From positions 1 through 5,096 of the forward strand of contig JAGOEY010000060.1 in the NCBI GenBank assembly GCA_017997515.1: a stretch of DNA of 5,096 bases, in the 5' to 3' direction. Each line of letters opens with the position of its first letter. The first letter of the stretch is position 1. Shown in pieces: positions 1 to 5,096 of the stretch. The position numbers and the translations under genes are program-made. Source of the DNA: Burkholderiaceae bacterium. GTDB taxonomy: Bacteria > Pseudomonadota > Gammaproteobacteria > Burkholderiales > Burkholderiaceae. Below the pieces are notes generated by a model that saw only the letters and a list, made by a program, of their open reading frames with translations, had not been told where the DNA came from and ran no database searches.

Positions 1-245
1 AACAGGCGCACCCACAGCAGGGTCAGCACGGTGGCACCCACGATGCTGAACAGGGGCCAAGGGTCTTCAATCCAGAAGATGGGGTGCCGGTTCAGCAGCA
101 GGTCGCGGATCGTGCCGCCACCCACTGCGGTGACAGAAGCCAACACCAGGATGCCGAGCAGATCGAGCTGCGCAGCGATACCCGCAAGTGCGCCGCTGAT
201 GGCAAACACGGCAACGCCGCAAAGATCGAAAAAACGCAGGAGCAC
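1..245 (-). CDS. TRIC-family (YicG-like, UPF0126) cation channel membrane protein, 5' part, runs off left edge
   Basis: Partial gene: 81 complete codons are present and the rest lies beyond position 1. Bacterial members are about 200 residues, so roughly 40% is visible. The translation starts (M/V)LLRFFDLCGVAVFAISGA. Residues 8-24 form a first hydrophobic helix, 28-40 a second, and 66-79 a third. The family signature follows the second helix: GGGTIRD at 42-48, then a conserved-looking HPIFWIEDPWP at 54-64. TRIC proteins are trimeric monovalent-cation channels of the inner membrane, built from two three-helix repeats; this fragment matches the first repeat. The physiological role in bacteria is poorly defined. 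The start is GTG at 245-243, the only usual start codon after an in-frame TAA at 266-264. No Shine-Dalgarno is evident. It lies 23 bp after the trhO stop on the same strand, so co-transcription and perhaps coupled translation are likely (inference). Family assignment is firm; the exact start is less so. Confidence 0.9.
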   Translation of the reverse strand, partial: MLLRFFDLCGVAVFAISGALAGIAAQLDLLGILVLASVTAVGGGTIRDLLLNRHPIFWIEDPWPLFSIVGATVLTLLWVRL

Positions 246-268
246 GGTGTGACGGGTTTGGGGTTACG

Positions 269-1009
269 TCAGGTGGCCGACAAGTCTTGCGCCAGCGTGC
301 GCCGCTCGTCAAACACAAAACAACTGCCCTGGTAGTGCGCGCCGTCGGTTTCCTCAAAGTACTTGAGGATGCCGCCCTCCAGCTGGTACACATGCTCCAG
401 CCCCACTTCCTGCATCAGGATGGCGGCTTTTTCGCAGCGGATGCCGCCGGTGCAGAAGCTGACCACGGTTTTGTCCTGCAGCTCGGCCTTGTGGGCCTGC
501 AGCGCGGCGGGGAATTCGGTGAACTTGGTGATGCGCCAGTCGATGGCACCTTCAAACGTGCCGTGGTCCACCTCGAAGTCGTTGCGGGTGTCCAGCGTGA
601 CCACCGGGCGGCCGTTGTCGTCCACACCTTGCTCCAGCCAGCGCCGCACGGTGGCAGGGGCAACGGCCGGGGCGCGGCCGTTGGCGGGACGGATGGTGGG
701 GTGGTTCATTCGGATGATTTCACCCTTCACCTTGACCAGCATCTTGCGAAACGGCTGGCTGGCCGACCAGCTTTCCTTGGGGGCGATGTCGGCAAACCGT
801 GCGTCATGGTGCAGCTGCGCCACAAAGCCGCGCACCGCGTCGGCCGGCCCGGCGAGGAACAGGTTGATGCCTTCTTCGGCCAGCAGAATGGTGCCTTTGA
901 GGGCCAGCGCCTGGGCGCGCGCTTGCAGCAGTACACGCAAGTCCTCTGCGTCGGGCAGGGGGACAAACTTGTACGCGGAAATGTTCAGGATGGTGTTCAC
1001 GGAGGGCAT
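269..1009 (-). CDS. trhO: tRNA uridine(34) hydroxylase TrhO (rhodanese-like, UPF0176/YceA family)
   Basis: 246 residues. Family members catalyse oxygen-dependent hydroxylation of wobble uridine 34 to 5-hydroxyuridine in tRNA, the precursor of cmo5U-type modifications; the enzyme is cytosolic. Residues 1-95 are the family N-terminal domain, opening [12 protein letters not shown] and containing [14 protein letters not shown] (38-51). The conserved KVKGEIIRM follows at 93-101. A rhodanese domain spans about 121-222, with the active-site loop CTGGIRC holding the predicted catalytic Cys186 and a second Cys192, followed by [10 protein letters not shown] (211-220) and GSCFVFDER (228-236). The protein stops about 10 residues after that motif, so it lacks the cysteine-rich C-terminal extension of the roughly 350-residue E. 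coli YceA. I chose the ATG at 1009-1007 because homologues begin just before the ILNISAYKF segment; no good Shine-Dalgarno precedes it. The frame stays open far upstream through antisense dnaE, but that part resembles no protein. It is divergent from dnaE and followed by the TRIC gene. Confidence 0.92.
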   Translation of the reverse strand: MPSVNTILNISAYKFVPLPDAEDLRVLLQARAQALALKGTILLAEEGINLFLAGPADAVRGFVAQLHHDARFADIAPKESWSASQPFRKMLVKVKGEIIRMNHPTIRPANGRAPAVAPATVRRWLEQGVDDNGRPVVTLDTRNDFEVDHGTFEGAIDWRITKFTEFPAALQAHKAELQDKTVVSFCTGGIRCEKAAILMQEVGLEHVYQLEGGILKYFEETDGAHYQGSCFVFDERRTLAQDLSAT

Positions 1010-1021
1010 TTTAAAGGCGGC

Positions 1022-1033
1022 ACCGGAACCGGT
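1022..1033. repeat. Inverted repeat ACCGG-AA-CCGGT between trhO and dnaE
   Basis: Perfect 5-bp arms (1022-1026 and 1029-1033) around a 2-bp spacer, overlapping an 8-bp palindrome AACCGGTT at 1027-1034. It sits 13 bp upstream of the trhO start and about 52 bp upstream of dnaE, a position where a dimeric regulator could bind. The symmetry is directly visible; operator function is speculation, since CCGG-rich palindromes are common in such a genome. Confidence 0.3.
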
Positions 1034-1072
1034 TACACAAGATAAAAGTCCTGGCGGGCGGGATCGGAGCGT

Positions 1073-1076
1073 GGAG
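1073..1076 (+). promoter_or_regulatory. dnaE ribosome binding site (GGAG)
   Basis: GGAG lies 8 nt before the ATG at 1085, which is good Shine-Dalgarno spacing. This favours ATG 1085 over the in-frame ATG at 1094, where the same motif would be 17 nt away. The run of G at 1087-1091 is too close (about 2 nt) to serve the second ATG well, although many homologues begin at the equivalent of that second Met. Confidence 0.6.
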
Positions 1077-1084
1077 TTTTTACA

Positions 1085-4000
1085 ATGGGGGCAATGTTTG
1101 TCCATCTCCGCCTCCATACCGAATTTTCCGTCGTTGACGGCACCAACCGCATCGATGAGGTCGTCAAAGTGGCGGCCAAGGACGGCCAGCCCGCGCTGGC
1201 CATCACCGATCTGAACAATTTGTTCGGGGCCGTCAAGTTCTACCGCGAGACGCGGGGCAAAGGCGTCAAGCCGCTGATTGGGGCCGAGATCTTCCTCGAA
1301 GGCCTGGGCAAAGACCCGCTGATGCTGTCGCGCATCGTGCTGCTGGTGCAAAGCCGCCAGGGGTACCTGAACCTGTCCGAGCTGCTGGCCCGGGTCTGGA
1401 CGCAAAACACGGGCAAGGCGCAGGCGGTGTGCAAACTGGCCTGGCTGCAGGAGCTGAACGAGGGGCTGATTGCGCTGTCGGGGGCGCAGGCCGGGCCGGT
1501 GGGGCAGGCGCTGGTGCAGGGCGACGCGTCGCGTGCGGCCACGCTGGCGCTGCAATTGGCGGGTGTGTTTCCGCACCGGTTTTATCTGGAGCTGCAGCGC
1601 GCCGGGCGGCCCGAGGACGAGGCCCATGTGGTGGCAGCGGTACAACTGGCGGCGCGCCTGAAGCTGCCAGTGGTGGCCACCCACCCCGTGCAGTTCACCG
1701 AATACGACGACTACGAGGCGCACGAGGCGCGGGTGTGTATCTCGGAGGGTGAGATCCTGGGCAACCAGCGCCGGGTGCGCAAGTTCACGCGTGAGCAGTA
1801 TTTCAAGTCCAGCGCCCAGATGCAGGAACTGTTCGCCGACATTCCCAGCGCCATTGCCAACACGCTGGAGATCGCCAAACGCTGCAGCTTGACGCTCGAC
1901 CTGGGCAACCCGCAGCTGCCCGCCTTTCCCACACCCGAGGTGGATGGTCGGCATATGTCGCCCGAGGAGTACTTTCGTTACGCATCCCACGAGGGGCTGA
2001 AGGAGCGGATGCTGCACCTGTACCCCAATGGTGACCAGCGCGAACGCGAAATGCCTCGGTATGTGGCCCGGCTGGAGTTCGAGATCAACACCATTCTGAA
2101 GATGGGGTTCCCCGGCTACTTTTTGATCGTGGGGGACTTCATCAACTGGGCCAAGAAAAACGGCTGCCCCGTGGGCCCGGGCCGGGGCTCGGGTGCGGGC
2201 TCGCTGGTGGCGTATTCGCTCAAGATCACCGACCTCGACCCGCTGCAGTACAACCTGCTGTTCGAGCGGTTTTTGAACCCGGAGCGGGTGTCCATGCCCG
2301 ACTTCGACATTGACTTCTGCCAGACCAACCGTGACCGGGTGATTGACTACGTCAAGGACAAATACGGCAAGGAGGCGGTGAGCCAGATCGCCACCTTCGG
2401 TACCATGGCCGCGCGCGCGGCCATCCGCGACGTGGGCCGGGTGCTGGACATGAGTTACATGTTCTGCGACGGCATCAGCAAGCTCATCCCGAACAAGCCG
2501 GGTATGTCGGTCACGCTGCAGTACCCGCCCAGCCAGAAGAAAGAGGGCGACAAGAACAACTACGCCATCGAGATGGAGCCGGTGCTGGCCGACCGGATCA
2601 ACAAGGAAGAAGACGTCAAAACCCTGATCGAGCTGGCGCAAAAGCTCGAAGGCATGACCCGCAACATCGGCATGCACGCAGGCGGCGTGCTGATTGCGCC
2701 AGGCAAACTCACCGATTTCTGTCCGCTGTACCAGCAGCCGGGCAGCGAGTCGGCCGTGAGCCAGTACGACAAGGACGACGTGGAGGCCATTGGCCTGGTG
2801 AAGTTCGACTTCTTGGGCCTGGCGACCCTCACCATCCTGGAGATTGCCAAGGAATTCATCGTGGCCCGCCACAAGGGCCAGGAGCATTTTGCGTTCGAGA
2901 ACATCAGGCTCGACGACGGCCCGACCTACCGGCTGTTCCAGGACGGCAAGACCGAGGCCGTGTTCCAGTTTGAAAGCTCGGGCATGCAGCGCATGTTGAA
3001 AGACGCCAAACCCACGCGTCTGGAAGACCTGATTGCGCTCAACGCCTTGTACCGCCCCGGCCCGATGGACCTGATTCCAAGCTTCGTGGCGCGTAAACAC
3101 GGGCGCGAAGAGGTCGAGTACCCGCACCCGCTGGTGGCCGAGATGCTGAGCGAGACCTACGGCATCATGGTCTACCAAGAGCAGGTGATGCAGACCGCGC
3201 AGATTCTGGGCGGCTTCACGCTGGGAGGCGCCGACTTGCTGCGCCGCGCAATGGGCAAGAAGAAGGTCGAGGAAATGGCCAAGGAGCGCGACAAGTTCCG
3301 CGCTGGTGCCCTCAGCACCAACAACATCCCGCAGGACAAGGCCGACGAAATCTTCGACATGATGGAGAAGTTCGCGGGATACGGCTTCAACAAGTCACAC
3401 GCTGCTGCGTACTCCCTGCTGGCCTACCACACGGGTTGGCTCAAGGTGCATTACACGGCCGAGTTCTTCTGCGCCAACATGACGGTGGAAATGGACGACA
3501 CCGACAAACTCAAGGTGTTGTTCCAGGACGCGCAGAAGATGGGTCTGAGCTTCGAGGCACCCAACATCAACCGGGGCCGTTACCGATTCGAGCCGGTGAC
3601 CGACAAGGAAATCCGCTACGGCCTGGGCGCCGTCAAAGGTACGGGCCAGCAGGCGATCGAGGCCATTGTGGCTGCACGGGAGGAGGGCGGGCCCTTCACC
3701 AGCCTGTTCGATTTCTGTGTGCGGGTGGACCGCAGCAGGCTGAACAAACGCACGGTGGACGCACTGATCAAGGCCGGTGCGTTTGACACCCTGCAATTGA
3801 ACCGCGCGGCCCTGTCCGCATCGATTGACCGGGCATTCGAGTTTGCGGCCGCTGCGGCCGCCAACGTCAACCAGGGCGGGTTGTTCGACATGCTGGGCGA
3901 CGATGGTGACGCGCATGGCTCCAGCACCAGCGAGCCCGATCTGGTGGACGCCACCCCGTGGGGCATCAAAGTGCAACTGACCCACGAAAAGTCCGCCATC

Positions 4001-4654
4001 GGTTTTTACCTGTCAGGCCACCTGTTCGACGAGGTGACCCACGAGGTCCGCCGGTTCGCCAAACGTCCGATCGACAGCCTGACCGAAAGCCGTGACCCGC
4101 AGTTGATGGCAGGCATCGTGTGTGACCTACGGGTGATTAATGGCAACCGGGGCAAACTGGGTCTGTTCAAGCTTGACGACAAATCCGGCATGGTCGAGGC
4201 ACGGGCCGACGAAGCTTTGTTGAACGCCAACAAAAACGTGCTGAAGGACGATGAACTCGTCGTCATCATGGGCAAACTCCAGCCCGACCGTTTTTCCGGC
4301 GGCGGTGGGCTGCAGTTGACGGTGCAGCAGATCTGGGACTTGCCATCGGCACGGGTCCGGTTCGGCAAGTTCTTGCGCGTGGCGGTGAACGGCAAAGCGC
4401 CTGACATCCAGCGTATGGTGAAAGACTTTCCGCCCCAGCGCGAGGTGCTGGACCAGGGGGAGGAACTGGTCAAAGGCCTGCCGGTGCGCCTGGCCGTGCA
4501 ATGCACCGGCCCGAACGGTGCCGCCACGGCAGAGTTACAGCTGGGCGACGCTGCCAAATTTTTCCCCACCGACGCCGCCCTGGCCAGCTGGACGGCACAG
4601 GCCGACCAAGGACAGGCCATGATTGTTTACGACGCGCCGGGCGCGCAGGCTTGA
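1085..4654 (+). CDS. dnaE: DNA polymerase III subunit alpha (DnaE1, replicative)
   Basis: 1189 residues (E. coli DnaE 1160). It is the catalytic subunit of the chromosomal replicase, working with epsilon, the beta clamp and tau. Domains in order: PHP domain (about 5-270, opening [15 protein letters not shown]); palm with nucleotidyltransferase motif [10 protein letters not shown] (364-373) and PDFDIDF (405-411); predicted catalytic aspartates D408, D410 and D575 (in VKFDFLGL); fingers with [13 protein letters not shown] (655-667) and [13 protein letters not shown] (765-777); helix-hairpin-helix region about 843-903; clamp-binding motif QGGLF at 930-934; OB fold about 1005-1085; C-terminal tau-binding region. 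The clamp motif and full C-terminus mark it as DnaE1 rather than the mutagenic DnaE2/ImuC. PHP metal ligands are degraded as in E. coli, so proofreading presumably depends on DnaQ. Relative to E. coli there is an extra segment near 478-497 and an acidic, low-complexity linker at 935-956. The start is set by GGAG 8 nt upstream; Met4 (1094) is the alternative. Confidence 0.97.
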   Translation: MGAMFVHLRLHTEFSVVDGTNRIDEVVKVAAKDGQPALAITDLNNLFGAVKFYRETRGKGVKPLIGAEIFLEGLGKDPLMLSRIVLLVQSRQGYLNLSELLARVWTQNTGKAQAVCKLAWLQELNEGLIALSGAQAGPVGQALVQGDASRAATLALQLAGVFPHRFYLELQRAGRPEDEAHVVAAVQLAARLKLPVVATHPVQFTEYDDYEAHEARVCISEGEILGNQRRVRKFTREQYFKSSAQMQELFADIPSAIANTLEIAKRCSLTLDLGNPQLPAFPTPEVDGRHMSPEEYFRYASHEGLKERMLHLYPNGDQREREMPRYVARLEFEINTILKMGFPGYFLIVGDFINWAKKNGCPVGPGRGSGAGSLVAYSLKITDLDPLQYNLLFERFLNPERVSMPDFDIDFCQTNRDRVIDYVKDKYGKEAVSQIATFGTMAARAAIRDVGRVLDMSYMFCDGISKLIPNKPGMSVTLQYPPSQKKEGDKNNYAIEMEPVLADRINKEEDVKTLIELAQKLEGMTRNIGMHAGGVLIAPGKLTDFCPLYQQPGSESAVSQYDKDDVEAIGLVKFDFLGLATLTILEIAKEFIVARHKGQEHFAFENIRLDDGPTYRLFQDGKTEAVFQFESSGMQRMLKDAKPTRLEDLIALNALYRPGPMDLIPSFVARKHGREEVEYPHPLVAEMLSETYGIMVYQEQVMQTAQILGGFTLGGADLLRRAMGKKKVEEMAKERDKFRAGALSTNNIPQDKADEIFDMMEKFAGYGFNKSHAAAYSLLAYHTGWLKVHYTAEFFCANMTVEMDDTDKLKVLFQDAQKMGLSFEAPNINRGRYRFEPVTDKEIRYGLGAVKGTGQQAIEAIVAAREEGGPFTSLFDFCVRVDRSRLNKRTVDALIKAGAFDTLQLNRAALSASIDRAFEFAAAAAANVNQGGLFDMLGDDGDAHGSSTSEPDLVDATPWGIKVQLTHEKSAIGFYLSGHLFDEVTHEVRRFAKRPIDSLTESRDPQLMAGIVCDLRVINGNRGKLGLFKLDDKSGMVEARADEALLNANKNVLKDDELVVIMGKLQPDRFSGGGGLQLTVQQIWDLPSARVRFGKFLRVAVNGKAPDIQRMVKDFPPQREVLDQGEELVKGLPVRLAVQCTGPNGAATAELQLGDAAKFFPTDAALASWTAQADQGQAMIVYDAPGAQA
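3845..3862 (+). repeat. Tandem 9-bp GCGGCCGC(T/C) repeat encoding six alanines in dnaE
   Basis: GCGGCCGCT is followed directly by GCGGCCGCC, giving Ala921-Ala926 and two copies of the 8-bp palindrome GCGGCCGC (3845-3852 and 3854-3861) one base apart. It lies three codons before the QGGLF clamp-binding motif, in what is probably a flexible joint. The in-frame 9-bp unit suggests a small slippage duplication, though codon bias toward GCG/GCC alanine codons could also produce it. Confidence 0.6.
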
Positions 4655-4680
4655 ATCCGGGGCACCCATCCCAATGTGCT

Positions 4681-4706
4681 GCAGGCGTGGCAAGGTGTGT
4701 GCCTGC
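4681..4706. repeat. Inverted repeat GCAGGC/GCCTGC in the dnaE-clpS gap
   Basis: Perfect 6-bp GC-rich arms at 4681-4686 and 4701-4706 enclose a 14-nt loop. It begins 27 bp after the dnaE stop. No U-tract follows (the next bases are TCTATAGAAT), so it is not a classic intrinsic terminator. It brackets the proposed clpS -35 position, so it could be a weak dnaE 3'-end hairpin, an operator, or chance. Confidence 0.25.
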
Positions 4707-4716
4707 TCTATAGAAT
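4688..4716 (+). promoter_or_regulatory. Candidate sigma-70 promoter of clpS, positioned for a leaderless transcript
   Basis: The -10 candidate TAGAAT (4711-4716) matches TATAAT at 5 of 6 positions. At 17 bp spacing the -35 candidate is TGGCAA (4688-4693), only 3 of 6 to TTGACA. Transcription should start about 7 nt after the -10, at 4723-4724, which is the A of the clpS ATG. A second register, TATAGA at 4709-4714, overlaps. The AT-rich patch stands out in a GC-rich gap, but the -35 is poor and there is no experimental support. Confidence 0.4.
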
Positions 4717-4723
4717 AAATTCC

Positions 4724-5083
4724 ATGGCTACCAAGAACCCTGCAAAACCCCCGTCCCCTGCCATTCACCCCCGCCCAGCTGATGGGGGCGGCTCTGTCGT
4801 GATGGAGCGCCGCACGCAGAAGACCAAACCCCCGCAGATGCACCAGGTATTGATGCTGAACGACGATTACACACCGATGGAATTTGTCATCGTGGTGATC
4901 CAGGAGTTTTTTGGCCGCGACCGGGACACGGCCACCCAGATCATGCTGAAGATCCACCTGGACGGCAAAGCCGTCTGTGGTGTGTATTCCAAAGACGTGG
5001 CAGCCACCAAGGTCGACCAGGTGATGGATGCCGCTGCCAAGGCTGGCCATCCACTGCAATGTGTGAGTGAACCTGTTGAATAA
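4724..5083 (+). CDS. clpS: ATP-dependent Clp protease adaptor protein ClpS
   Basis: 119 residues (E. coli ClpS 106). ClpS is the cytosolic adaptor that binds N-degron substrates with bulky hydrophobic N-terminal residues and delivers them to ClpA of the ClpAP protease. Residues 1-36 are a Pro/Lys/Gly-rich, probably disordered N-terminal tail, the part that in the family enters the ClpA pore. The core follows: [12 protein letters not shown] (45-56), QEFF (60-63), [13 protein letters not shown] (77-89) and HPLQC (109-113). Predicted N-degron pocket residues are N46, D47, D48, T50, M52, H78 and L111, matching E. coli N34, D35, D36, T38, M40, H66 and L99. D91 and K96 align with the ClpA-contact residues E79 and K84. 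ATG 4724 is chosen because MATKxP is a typical betaproteobacterial start; an in-frame GTG at 4676 would add 16 residues of non-family sequence. No Shine-Dalgarno precedes the ATG. clpA usually follows but lies outside the window. Confidence 0.96.
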   Translation: MATKNPAKPPSPAIHPRPADGGGSVVMERRTQKTKPPQMHQVLMLNDDYTPMEFVIVVIQEFFGRDRDTATQIMLKIHLDGKAVCGVYSKDVAATKVDQVMDAAAKAGHPLQCVSEPVE

Positions 5084-5096
5084 ATCCTGATCGTAC

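Larger units (their letters stand above)
1010..1084. promoter_or_regulatory. Divergent trhO/dnaE intergenic region
   Basis: This 75-bp stretch separates two divergent start codons and should hold, or overlap, control signals for both. No strong sigma-70 promoter is visible. The best forward -10-like string is GATAAA at 1041-1046 (4 of 6 to TATAAT) without a convincing -35. The best reverse -10-like string is TATCTT on the minus strand (1044-1039), also without a -35. Those two candidates physically overlap. The region also carries an inverted repeat at 1022-1033 and the dnaE ribosome binding site at 1073-1076. Promoters could instead lie inside either coding region. Confidence 0.4.

Noticed and set aside
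1010..1117. Upstream in-frame starts for trhO giving an N-terminal extension with a CPHC motif (for example ATG at 1105)
   Set aside because: The extension overlaps the start of dnaE, is not like family N-termini, and the homologous region begins at the ATG at 1009. The CPHC string is the antisense reading of the dnaE leader.
287..1214. Plus-strand frames of 252 and 283 codons opposite trhO
   Set aside because: They are antisense to a clearly recognised TrhO, show no family motifs, and one runs into the start of dnaE.
1010..3178. Very long minus-strand open frame (about 723 codons) continuous with and upstream of trhO, antisense to dnaE, suggesting a 969-residue fusion protein
   Set aside because: Its codons are exactly back-to-back with dnaE codons, so it stays open simply because dnaE here avoids TTA, CTA and TCA codons, as expected at high GC. 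The translation is a His/Gln/Leu/Val/Arg-rich shadow with no recognisable domain, while dnaE on the other strand is certain.
3395..3985. Minus-strand frames of about 196 and 127 codons inside dnaE
   Set aside because: Both are antisense shadows of a fully conserved part of dnaE (HhH and clamp-binding region), with compositions typical of reversed GC-rich coding sequence.
4006..4620. Minus-strand frame of 204 codons over the 3' end of dnaE
   Set aside because: Ser/Arg/Pro-rich shadow of the OB fold and C-terminal coding sequence, with no RBS, no domain and no independent codon signal.
4676..4723. GTG start giving clpS 16 extra residues
   Set aside because: The added residues are unlike ClpS, no RBS is suitably placed, and the region looks like a promoter. 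ATG 4724 matches family starts.
1..5096. Possible mobile element, CRISPR, defence system, tRNA or other novel system
   Set aside because: Coding density is about 97% and nearly all of it is recognisable housekeeping sequence. No transposase, direct-repeat array, tRNA-like cloverleaf or anomalous AT-rich island longer than about 20 bp is present.

Overview
The window reads as an ordinary core-genome segment of a high-GC betaproteobacterium. The order Burkholderiales is likely and the family Comamonadaceae (Rhodoferax, Polaromonas or Acidovorax-like) is plausible. This rests on the protein style of DnaE, TrhO and ClpS, the strong G/C preference at third codon positions, and the dnaE-clpS order. 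The genus is inference from memory of these families, not a search result.

Layout. Two genes lie on the minus strand at the left. The 5' part of a TRIC-family (YicG-like, formerly UPF0126) membrane channel gene runs off the left edge (1-245). Directly upstream of it, 23 bp away, is trhO (269-1009), a rhodanese-fold tRNA U34 hydroxylase. The two probably form one transcript. A 75-bp divergent region (1010-1084) separates trhO from dnaE (1085-4654, plus strand), the replicative DNA polymerase III alpha subunit, which fills most of the window. After a 69-bp gap comes clpS (4724-5083), the N-degron adaptor of the ClpAP protease. The last 13 bp show nothing; clpA is the usual next gene but is not visible.

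Function. These are housekeeping genes from separate processes: ion permeation, wobble-uridine modification, chromosome replication and regulated proteolysis. No mobile element, CRISPR array, tRNA, rRNA, integration scar or defence system is visible, and I do not see an undescribed system. The most useful secondary observations are a promoter-like -10 element placed so that clpS mRNA may be leaderless, a short form of TrhO, a compact divergent promoter region with an inverted repeat, and a degenerate PHP metal site in DnaE. A very long minus-strand reading frame continues upstream of trhO through dnaE. It is an antisense artefact of codon bias and must not be annotated as a 969-residue protein.
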